Part shown: positions 1 through 5,320 of the stretch, in pieces
Layout of the letters: every line of letters starts with the position of its first letter
Numbering within the stretch: position 1 is the first letter of the stretch
Assembly: GCF_015207245.1 (NCBI RefSeq)
Contig: NZ_JADEXF010000322.1
Span: forward strand, 1-5,320
Length of the DNA: 5,320 nt
Origin: Nostoc cf. edaphicum LEGE 07299
Lineage (GTDB): Bacteria > Cyanobacteriota > Cyanobacteriia > Cyanobacteriales > Nostocaceae
Direction of reading: 5' to 3'
Translations under genes and position numbers: made by a program
Notes under the pieces: model-generated
Told to the model about the DNA's origin: nothing
Databases searched by the model: none
What the model saw: the letters and a program-made list of their open reading frames with translations, nothing else

Positions 1-170
1 GTCCATCTACTTAGGTACTATAGTCATCATCATAGAAGCGAAAAATTTGACATCCCCATCAAAAGATTTTTGATTGCACCACAGTCTTTATCTCCTTTAT
101 TCTGACCGTATGAAGCACAGCCTCAACTGTTGTATGCTTTTGGTCAAAATTTTTGGTACTGCGCTCACAA

Positions 171-190
171 GCATCAATCAGCAGCAATCA
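171..190. repeat. tandem 10-mer direct repeat upstream of scyA
   Basis: GCATCAATCA (171-180) is followed at once by GCAGCAATCA (181-190), matching at 9 of 10 positions. A 10-bp period is about one helical turn, the spacing typical of paired response-regulator half-sites. The regulatory role is inference only. It lies about 130 bp upstream of the scyA start. Confidence 0.45.
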
Positions 191-230
191 ACTATTTCTA
201 CTATCGTCCAAGCTAGGTCAGAGCTGTAGT

Positions 231-247
231 AAACAACAGAGTTGTTT
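231..247. promoter_or_regulatory. perfect inverted repeat upstream of scyA (possible operator)
   Basis: AAACAAC (231-237) and GTTGTTT (241-247) are exact reverse complements around the 3-base centre AGA. The dyad ends about 75 bp before the scyA ATG. It is AT-rich and lacks a following T-tract, so it is more likely a protein-binding dyad than a terminator. No specific regulator can be named from the motif. Confidence 0.45.
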
Positions 248-321
248 GTATTAAATATTTCTAGCGTTGTGATTGTAAACTAAAAAGCCTTTGTCTAACT
301 TTCTAAAATTACGTGAAACCA

Positions 322-2199
322 ATGAGTCAAAATTATACTGGTTCAAATCCTCTCATCACCACTGAGCCATACAAGGAACTTCGAGCAAACAGATATGTAG
401 AATCTGTGTCTGACTCCCGTCAGCTTGATGAATCGGAGAATAATGGGGGAATTCAGCCTTTTTTAAACGATGAAATAGCTCCAACACTCTCAGTTGCCGA
501 TGCGATCGCTCAGATGTTGGTAAATTTAGGAGTAGGCTACGCTTTTGGTGTCGCAGGTGGCGCGATGGCAAGCATTTGGGGTGCGCTATCCAATAGCAGC
601 ATAGAGGTGTTGAACTTCCGCCATGAAGCCGGAGCAGCCTTTGCAGCCACCGAAGCTTACTTTGCGAATAATCGCCCGACTGTAGTTTTTACCACAGCAG
701 GACCGGGGATCACCAACGCCCTCACCGGGTTATTTGCGGCTCGTGGTGAAGGTGCAAAGGTAATTTTGTTGTCGGCTTGCACCTCAGCACCGCAGCGTGG
801 ACGTTGGGCAATTCAAGAAACCAGCACTTACACATTACCCAGTGGAGGAATTTTTACCCCAGGAGCGTTATTTAACTATGCAATCACGATTGAATCTGCG
901 GCTCAATTACCGCAGATTTTTCGTAAACTTGCATTAGCGATGGCGCAACCAGGCGGATTTGTGGCACATTTGAGTATTCCCACCGCTGTGCAGACAAGTT
1001 TAGTTGAGAATATAGCTTTACCCCAGCTAGATGTTACTCCGTTTCCGATGACTGCTTCCAAAGAAGCGATCGCTAAATCTGTAGAGTTATTATCATCTGG
1101 CCCCTTTGCTATCTGGGTTGGTTTCGGTGCGCGTGATGCAGCAGAGGAAATCCTTGAACTCGCTGAAAGAACGGGAGCCGCAGTCATGTGCTCACCCCGT
1201 GGTAAAGGTATTTTCCCTGAAGATCATCCCCAGTTTGTGGGCGTTACAGGTTTGGGCGGTCATGCTTCCGTCTTAACTTATATGGAAGAACAACCTCCAC
1301 TACGCACACTCGTATTAGGAACCCGCCTTGGTGAACCGACTTCTTTTTGGAGTTCGGCGCTGGTTCCAAAAGGAGGTTTTGTCCATGTAGATATTGACCC
1401 GGAAGTGCCAGGTGTAGCCTATCCCCACGTTGAAACTTTTGCAGTTCGATCTGATATCAAAGCTTTTGTGGAAGAGTTGTTGCAGCAATTACCAGATGCT
1501 CCTGATTCCACAATGTCGCTACCTCGTCCAGAACACAAAGCAATCGAACCTGCACCAGAGGTAGATTATCCAGTGCGGCCAGAAGTATTGATGGCAGCAA
1601 TTCAAAAGATCATTGTTGAAGATAGCGATGCCATAGTTATGGCGGAGTGTGGTAACTCATTTACTTGGTCAACTCATCTACTCCAATTTTCCGAAGCCAA
1701 TCGTTACCGAGTCAGCACCGGAGTCGGCGCAATGGGTCACGCCGTCACAGGAGTATTGGGTGCAGCACTGGCGAGTAAAAGCAAGGCTGTAGGGATTGTC
1801 GGCGATGGAGCAATGCTGATGAATAACGAAATCAGCACAGCCGTGAAATACAAAATTCCCGCAATCTGGATTGTACTTAACGATGCGCGTTACAACATGT
1901 GCCATCAAGGGATGAAAATCTTGGGGTTAAAGGGCGCAGATGCAACACTTCCACCCACAAACTTCGCCATGATTGCTCGTGGGATGGGAGCAGAAGCGAT
2001 CGTCGTCGTCAGAGAGTCGGATATTGAAGCCGCATTAGAACAAGCGATCGCATCAAATGTTCCTTTTCTCATTGATGTAGTGATTGACGCCGATCGACCA
2101 GCACCTTCTGGTGGACGTAATAAGAGTTTGGCAGCCCAAGGAATTAAATCAAGTGCTGCTAAAAATGCAGTCAAGCAAGTTTCATTCCCAATGGTTTAA
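322..2199 (+). CDS. scyA: ScyA, ThDP-dependent scytonemin synthase (acetolactate synthase-like)
   Basis: This is a thiamine-diphosphate enzyme of the acetohydroxyacid synthase fold. In scytonemin synthesis ScyA joins indole-3-pyruvate and p-hydroxyphenylpyruvate by an acyloin-type C-C coupling in the cytosol. Counting from the ATG at 322 (625 aa), a polar extension of about 54 residues precedes the N-terminal ThDP domain. That domain holds RHEAGA with the expected catalytic glutamate E102, and TTAGPG at 124-129. The central domain spans roughly 245-390. The C-terminal cofactor domain (about 416-593) has the GDG motif at 494-496 and its partner N-D at 520-521, where acetolactate synthases usually have N-N. 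Start choice: an in-frame GTG at 313 would add three residues, but the ATG is preferred. Neither has a clear Shine-Dalgarno sequence, unlike scyB and scyC. There is no signal peptide. A general acetolactate synthase is the alternative, but the adjacent scyB-like and scyC-like genes make ScyA the strong call. Confidence 0.95.
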   Translation: MSQNYTGSNPLITTEPYKELRANRYVESVSDSRQLDESENNGGIQPFLNDEIAPTLSVADAIAQMLVNLGVGYAFGVAGGAMASIWGALSNSSIEVLNFRHEAGAAFAATEAYFANNRPTVVFTTAGPGITNALTGLFAARGEGAKVILLSACTSAPQRGRWAIQETSTYTLPSGGIFTPGALFNYAITIESAAQLPQIFRKLALAMAQPGGFVAHLSIPTAVQTSLVENIALPQLDVTPFPMTASKEAIAKSVELLSSGPFAIWVGFGARDAAEEILELAERTGAAVMCSPRGKGIFPEDHPQFVGVTGLGGHASVLTYMEEQPPLRTLVLGTRLGEPTSFWSSALVPKGGFVHVDIDPEVPGVAYPHVETFAVRSDIKAFVEELLQQLPDAPDSTMSLPRPEHKAIEPAPEVDYPVRPEVLMAAIQKIIVEDSDAIVMAECGNSFTWSTHLLQFSEANRYRVSTGVGAMGHAVTGVLGAALASKSKAVGIVGDGAMLMNNEISTAVKYKIPAIWIVLNDARYNMCHQGMKILGLKGADATLPPTNFAMIARGMGAEAIVVVRESDIEAALEQAIASNVPFLIDVVIDADRPAPSGGRNKSLAAQGIKSSAAKNAVKQVSFPMV

Positions 2200-2459
2200 C
2201 TTTAAAACCTGGCAATTTCCTGCAATTTTTATAGACACTAAAACATCTCAACAAGTTGGACTTTACAATCCAGTTTGCATTAGTCCATTCAACAAAAGAC
2301 AAAGGATAAATTTAGAAATTGCAAAAACCTTATTCCAGCCAAAAACTATACCCAATCAACTGGAATTTTAAATTTTTGATTTTTAAATCCTAAGTCTCTT
2401 CTTAACTTCATCTAATCTTAATGTTCGAGAGTTGTTTTGTGTCTATATATTTACATTTT

Positions 2460-2473
2460 GTAATGGTCATTAC
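2460..2473. promoter_or_regulatory. GTA-N8-TAC dyad upstream of scyB (NtcA-like site)
   Basis: GTAATG (2460-2465) and CATTAC (2468-2473) are perfect 6-bp inverted arms around GT. The site therefore also fits GTA-N8-TAC, the consensus of the cyanobacterial nitrogen regulator NtcA. It ends 38 bp before the scyB ATG. An activating NtcA site normally has a TAN3T -10 box about 22 bp downstream, and none is well placed here. If real, it may act as a repressing operator over the TGTAAT at 2459-2464. The six fixed bases occur by chance about once per 4 kb, so this is tentative. Confidence 0.35.
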
Positions 2474-2500
2474 TTTCTCTAACCAATCCTAAACAATATC

Positions 2501-2506
2501 GAGAGG
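2501..2506 (+). promoter_or_regulatory. scyB ribosome binding site
   Basis: GAGAGG lies 5 bases before the ATG at 2512 and fixes that start against the next in-frame ATG (Met10), which has no purine-rich sequence at the right distance. Confidence 0.6.
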
Positions 2507-2511
2507 TCAAG

Positions 2512-3570
2512 ATGCTGCTATTTGAAACTGTTAGAGAAATGGGTCACGAACAAGTTCTTTTTTGTCATGGTAAAAACCCCGAAATTAAGGCAATTATTGC
2601 CATCCATGACACAACCTTGGGCCCAGCGATGGGAGCTACAAGAATCTTGCCTTATATCAACGAAGAAGCTGCGTTAAAAGATGCACTTCGTCTGAGTCGT
2701 GGAATGACATATAAAGCTGCCTGTGCCAACATTCCAGCTGGTGGAGGCAAAGCAGTCATTATCGCTAATCCTGAAAATAAGACAGATGATTTGTTGAGAG
2801 CTTATGGACGTTTTGTTGACAGCTTGAATGGGCGTTTTATTACCGGACAAGATGTCAATATTACCCCTGACGATGTGCGGACAATTAGTCAAGAAACGAA
2901 ATATGTTGTTGGGGTATCAGAAAAATCTGGTGGGCCTGCTCCCATAACATCACTAGGAGTTTTTCTCGGAATTAAAGCCGCTGTAGAATCTCGTTGGCAG
3001 AGTAAAAGACTTGATGGCATGAAAGTTGCAGTTCAAGGCTTAGGAAATGTTGGTAAAAATCTCTGCCGTCACTTACATGAGCATGATGTCCAGCTTTTTG
3101 TTAGTGATGTAGATCCAGTAAAAGCGGAAGAAGTGAAACGCCTTTTTGGTGCAACTGTTGTAGAAACAACCGAAATTTACTCACTTGATGTAGATATTTT
3201 TGCTCCTTGCGCTTTAGGAGGAATTCTTAATAGTCATACAATTCCTTTCCTACAAGCTTCGATTATTGCTGGTGCAGCTAATAATCAATTAGAAAATGAG
3301 CAACTACATAGTCAAATGCTTGCTAAAAAAGGGATTCTTTATAGCCCTGATTATGTAATTAATGCTGGAGGACTAATCAATGTTTACAACGAAATGATTG
3401 GTTATGACGAAGAAAAAGCTTTCAAGCAAGTGCATAACATTTATGACACGCTATTAGCAATTTTTGAGATTGCGAAACAGGAAGGAGTTACTACTAACGA
3501 TGCTGCTAGACGATTAGCAGAAGACCGAATCAATAGTAAGCGAACCAAGACTAAAGCGATCGCAGCCTAA
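2512..3570 (+). CDS. scyB: ScyB, tryptophan dehydrogenase (Leu/Phe dehydrogenase family)
   Basis: This 352-aa protein is an NAD-dependent amino acid dehydrogenase of the Glu/Leu/Phe/Val family. ScyB is known to deaminate L-tryptophan oxidatively to indole-3-pyruvate, the substrate handed to ScyA. The N-terminal catalytic domain shows LGPAMGATR (36-44), MTYK with K68, and the glycine-rich PAGGGK with catalytic K80. These lysines fall at the same positions as in Bacillus leucine dehydrogenase. D114 in GQDVN corresponds to the catalytic aspartate. The Rossmann domain begins near residue 170, with GLGNVG at 176-181. The conserved NAGG of the active site is at 284-287. G112 and L288 are the residue types I recall from phenylalanine rather than leucine dehydrogenases, which suits an aromatic substrate. 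The length is normal for the family. The gene has a good Shine-Dalgarno sequence, and scyC follows after 25 bp, so the two are probably co-transcribed. There is no signal peptide, implying a cytosolic enzyme. Confidence 0.95.
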   Translation: MLLFETVREMGHEQVLFCHGKNPEIKAIIAIHDTTLGPAMGATRILPYINEEAALKDALRLSRGMTYKAACANIPAGGGKAVIIANPENKTDDLLRAYGRFVDSLNGRFITGQDVNITPDDVRTISQETKYVVGVSEKSGGPAPITSLGVFLGIKAAVESRWQSKRLDGMKVAVQGLGNVGKNLCRHLHEHDVQLFVSDVDPVKAEEVKRLFGATVVETTEIYSLDVDIFAPCALGGILNSHTIPFLQASIIAGAANNQLENEQLHSQMLAKKGILYSPDYVINAGGLINVYNEMIGYDEEKAFKQVHNIYDTLLAIFEIAKQEGVTTNDAARRLAEDRINSKRTKTKAIAA

Positions 3571-3595
3571 TTGTTATTATTTTAAGGAGTGAACA

Positions 3596-4567
3596 ATGGA
3601 AAAAAATACCTTTGCTACATCAGCATATATTGCTACTTCCCCAGAAAGCGCTTTTGAGTATCTTTGTAGTTTAAAAAACTTGGATGAATGGACGCTTTAT
3701 AGCCGGATGAAAGAGCAAATTGACGAAGATACTTGGCTCGGAACTGCGTCTGGTTATCACAAAAATCTCTATTATCATGTTAAAAAATTAGAAAATCCAC
3801 TTTTCTACGGCATTGAGTGGCACTGTGGATTAGAGTATCAGAAATATTTTCAGGTTTACCCTGTCTTGCTATTTCCTACAGATTATATCGAGCCTGGAAC
3901 AGATGAAAAAGGTGTGTATTTTCACTGGTTGAGCTTTGTCGATCCCAAACGGCAGACTCAAATGATTATGCAGGGAATTCATACAGTACATACTTCTGAA
4001 TGTCGTTCTCTCAAAGGTAATTTGGAACGCAAAGCCGGTCTGACCTCAGCAGCCAAAGGAAGCCACTTTATCGATACAGACACTATTTATGTTGATGCCC
4101 CAATTGAAATCGGCATTGAATACTTAAAAGACTTAAAAAATGTAGATGAGTGGGCGCATTTACTGCGACCCAATGGTGAGATCACTGCTGAATCAGGTGA
4201 ATTCAAAGATGAATATGACCAAAAAGTAAAAGTGTCTGTACGAGTTCATTCTTTGAGTAAATACTACTTACTCGAACAAGAACATTTTTATCCAGATTAC
4301 GAATATTATCAGCGTTCTGTAGCGTTACTGATTCCAACTGCATACTCTTTCGCTGACCCAGAAGCCTCTGGTTTCATCCTACATCGAATTACATTCTGGA
4401 AAACAGATGGAACTGTAACCCACGGCAAACTTCAGATTGAAGACTATGGCGCTGAGAGCATGAACATCAAACGTTTACTCGAGGCCAAAGCTGGCAACCT
4501 CAAATCATTTGACCGAGGAATGAGCTATCTACCAAAAATTCAAGAATCACTAGCTAATAGTCATTAG
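3596..4567 (+). CDS. scyC: ScyC, scytonemin cyclase/decarboxylase
   Basis: ScyC takes the beta-keto acid made by ScyA and catalyses ring closure with decarboxylation to the tricyclic ketone half of scytonemin. This is known from work on the Nostoc enzymes and is not readable from a classical motif. The protein has 323 residues, no signal peptide and no membrane segment. It contains two diverged copies of one unit, about 10-148 and 164-300. YLCSLKNLDEW (22-32) pairs with YLKDLKNVDEW (176-186), LLFPT (91-95) with LLIPT (244-248), and ERKAG (144-148) with EAKAG (296-300), all offset by 152-154 residues. The start motif followed by long beta-rich stretches resembles a START/SRPBCC-type fold, which is inference. 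Histidines H110 and H263 occupy equivalent places and are candidate functional residues. AAGGAG at 3584-3589, 6 bases before the ATG, is a strong ribosome binding site. The stop codon lies inside the heptamer array that follows. Confidence 0.93.
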   Translation: MEKNTFATSAYIATSPESAFEYLCSLKNLDEWTLYSRMKEQIDEDTWLGTASGYHKNLYYHVKKLENPLFYGIEWHCGLEYQKYFQVYPVLLFPTDYIEPGTDEKGVYFHWLSFVDPKRQTQMIMQGIHTVHTSECRSLKGNLERKAGLTSAAKGSHFIDTDTIYVDAPIEIGIEYLKDLKNVDEWAHLLRPNGEITAESGEFKDEYDQKVKVSVRVHSLSKYYLLEQEHFYPDYEYYQRSVALLIPTAYSFADPEASGFILHRITFWKTDGTVTHGKLQIEDYGAESMNIKRLLEAKAGNLKSFDRGMSYLPKIQESLANSH

Positions 4568-4592
4568 TCATTGGTCATTAGTCATTGGTCAA
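4558..4592. repeat. short tandem heptamer repeat, T[A/G]GTCAT x5
   Basis: Five consecutive heptamers occupy 35 bases: TAGTCAT, TAGTCAT, TGGTCAT, TAGTCAT and TGGTCAA. Such short tandem heptamer arrays are common between genes in Nostoc and Anabaena. The array overlaps the end of scyC: the last residues Ser-His and the TAG stop at 4565-4567 are built from the first two units. Confidence 0.85.
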
Positions 4593-4611
4593 TTAACAAA
4601 TGACAAAGGAC
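4581..4611 (+). other. imperfect stem-loop in the scyC-scyD spacer
   Basis: In RNA, 4581-4594 can pair with 4598-4611 around the loop AAC (4595-4597), giving 11 Watson-Crick pairs of 14 with three mismatches. The left arm comes from the heptamer array. The right arm contains AAAGGA (4605-4610), the only Shine-Dalgarno-like sequence before scyD. No U-tract follows, so it does not look like an intrinsic terminator. It could stabilise the upstream message or reduce scyD translation. Both roles are inference. Confidence 0.45.
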
Positions 4612-4623
4612 AAAAGACAAAAC

Positions 4624-5320
4624 ATGAAACTCAAACAACTTACTATTACCTTCCTAACTTTTTGTGTTGCCGCCTTTTCGGGAATGAAAGCTGCCTCAGC
4701 TGCATCCTTTTCAGTAATCGCCGACGGTTTATATAATGCCGGTGGTCTGAGTTTTGGCCCTGATGGCGGTCTCTATGTTACAGAAGCGGGAATCGGGGGA
4801 AGTGGTGCTTGTGTTCCACCAGCAAGTGGTCAAGGTGACTCTTTATGCTATGGCACAAGTGGGGCAGTTACCAAAATTGAAAATGGTAAAACCAAACGCA
4901 TACTTACAGGACTTTCTTCCATAGCATTACCAGATGGTACTGGCGCAGGTGGTCCTCGTGATATCCAATTTGATGCTACAGGTAAACCTTATGTTCTGAT
5001 TGGGTATGGGGCGAATCCAACCTTTCGCGATCGCAATTTGGGTAACACTGACCTCGGTAAAATCATTGCTCCCGACTTTAATACCAATTCCTGGACGAGT
5101 GTTGCTGATTTAGCTAACTATGAACTTGTCAATAATTCCGATGGTGGTGATGTCGGTAGCAATCCTTTGGGTTTCGTAATAGATGGCAATAAGTTAGTTG
5201 CAGCTGATGCAGGTGCAAACAACTTACTCAGCGTCAATACTGCCGTTAGTCATTTGCAAACTATTACTACCTTCCCCGAAGACATCTTGACGAATCCAGT
5301 CTTTCCACCTTCTGGTTCCC
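4624..5320 (+). CDS. scyD: ScyD, exported NHL/beta-propeller-type protein (5' part, runs off the window)
   Basis: The frame is open from the ATG at 4624 to the window end (232 codons seen), so the C-terminus is missing. A Sec-type signal peptide is clear: K2 and K4, a hydrophobic core at about 6-19, and a c-region MKAASA with likely cleavage after A26. The mature part is rich in Gly, Asp and Asn with propeller-like strands: GGLSFGPDGGLYVTE (40-54), GGPRDIQFDATGKPYV (109-124) and NPLGFVIDGNKLVAAD (180-195). C63 and C75 could form a disulfide in the periplasm. In known clusters the gene after scyC is scyD, a periplasmic protein of the ScyD/ScyE family; its catalytic role is unclear and the late steps, including dimerisation of the monomer, are thought to occur in this compartment. 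AAAGGA at 4605-4610 is 13 bases from the ATG, too far for strong initiation, so lower translation than ScyB and ScyC is plausible. The paralogue scyE is the alternative name; position favours scyD. Confidence 0.88.
   Translation, partial: MKLKQLTITFLTFCVAAFSGMKAASAASFSVIADGLYNAGGLSFGPDGGLYVTEAGIGGSGACVPPASGQGDSLCYGTSGAVTKIENGKTKRILTGLSSIALPDGTGAGGPRDIQFDATGKPYVLIGYGANPTFRDRNLGNTDLGKIIAPDFNTNSWTSVADLANYELVNNSDGGDVGSNPLGFVIDGNKLVAADAGANNLLSVNTAVSHLQTITTFPEDILTNPVFPPSGS

Larger units (their letters stand above)
1..321 (+). promoter_or_regulatory. scyA upstream region, no gene seen
   Basis: I see no convincing coding sequence on either strand in these 321 bases, so this is most likely the leader and promoter region of the scytonemin operon. 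It is AT-rich. A perfect TTGACA lies at 47-52, with TTTGAT (4 of 6 matches to TATAAT) 16 bp downstream at 69-74. That is a weak sigma-70-like candidate and would give a leader of roughly 240 nt. TTGATTGC at 70-77 recurs as its reverse complement at 184-191. A tandem 10-mer (171-190) and a perfect inverted repeat (231-247) are listed separately. From general knowledge, scytonemin genes are induced by UV-A and in Nostoc punctiforme a two-component system is encoded next to the cluster, so operator sites here would be expected. Which element is functional cannot be decided from sequence alone. Confidence 0.5.
2200..2511 (+). promoter_or_regulatory. scyA-scyB intergenic region
   Basis: This 312-bp AT-rich gap has no credible gene and no GC-rich hairpin followed by a T-run, so I see no intrinsic terminator after scyA. 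The stretch at 2367-2389 contains only weak A/T self-complementarity. The gap is much longer than the 25 bp and 56 bp between the next genes, leaving room for a separate scyB promoter. The best -10 candidate is TGTAAT at 2459-2464 (5 of 6 matches to TATAAT), but no good -35 box is correctly spaced with it. The dyad at 2460-2473 overlaps this candidate. Confidence 0.4.

Noticed and set aside
1..6. ATG on the - strand at the very start of the window, possibly the start of a divergent regulator gene
   Set aside because: Only two codons are visible and no clear Shine-Dalgarno sequence precedes it. A divergent two-component gene would fit known clusters, but the sequence shown cannot support it.
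903..1187. Minus-strand open frames inside scyA (also 356-571, 1678-1908 and 1905-2174)
   Set aside because: All lie antisense within a strongly supported ThDP enzyme gene and their translations resemble no protein family.
2084..2371. Open frame on the + strand overlapping the scyA end and running into the scyA-scyB gap (95 aa)
   Set aside because: It overlaps scyA in another frame for over 100 bases, has no ribosome binding site, and the part beyond scyA shows no recognisable domain and an AT-driven composition.
2367..2389. A/T-rich self-complementary stretch as a terminator after scyA
   Set aside because: The arms have almost no G or C and there is no stable hairpin followed by a T-run.
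2674..2892. Minus-strand open frame inside scyB
   Set aside because: It is antisense to the catalytic region of ScyB and has no independent support.
4558..4611. Possible CRISPR-like array between scyC and scyD
   Set aside because: The units are contiguous 7-mers without spacers, typical of cyanobacterial short tandem repeats.

Overview
This window is the 5' part of a scytonemin biosynthesis operon from a cyanobacterium, most likely a filamentous heterocystous one (Nostoc or a close relative). Three things point to the host. The proteins match the ScyA-ScyB-ScyC set in that order. The octamer GCGATCGC (HIP1, a cyanobacterial signature) occurs five times in 5.3 kb, at 502, 1066, 2044, 3556 and 5027. 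A T[A/G]GTCAT heptamer array of the Nostoc type lies between scyC and scyD. Scytonemin is the indole-alkaloid sunscreen pigment deposited in the extracellular sheath. The pathway is already described, so the system itself is not new. The points of interest are in the details.

Layout, all genes on the + strand: 1-321 is a leader and promoter region without a recognisable gene. It holds a perfect 7+7 inverted repeat and a near-perfect tandem 10-mer. scyA (322-2199) encodes a thiamine-diphosphate acyloin-type synthase. A 312-bp gap follows (2200-2511), long for an operon, and it carries a GTA-N8-TAC dyad close to scyB. scyB (2512-3570) encodes a Leu/Phe-dehydrogenase-like enzyme acting on tryptophan. 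After 25 bp comes scyC (3596-4567), the cyclase, which in this sequence reads as two diverged copies of one domain. A 56-bp spacer of heptamer repeats, foldable into a stem-loop, separates it from scyD (4624 to beyond the window end), an exported NHL/beta-propeller-type protein that is cut off by the window edge.

How the genes work together (established for the Scy family): ScyB oxidatively deaminates L-tryptophan to indole-3-pyruvate. ScyA couples it with p-hydroxyphenylpyruvate, and ScyC cyclises and decarboxylates the product to the tricyclic ketone that is the scytonemin half-unit. None of ScyA, ScyB or ScyC has a signal peptide, so these steps should be cytosolic. ScyD starts with a clear Sec-type signal peptide, so the window captures the switch from cytosolic monomer assembly to the periplasmic late steps. 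In known clusters scyE, scyF and aromatic amino acid supply genes follow; they are outside this window.
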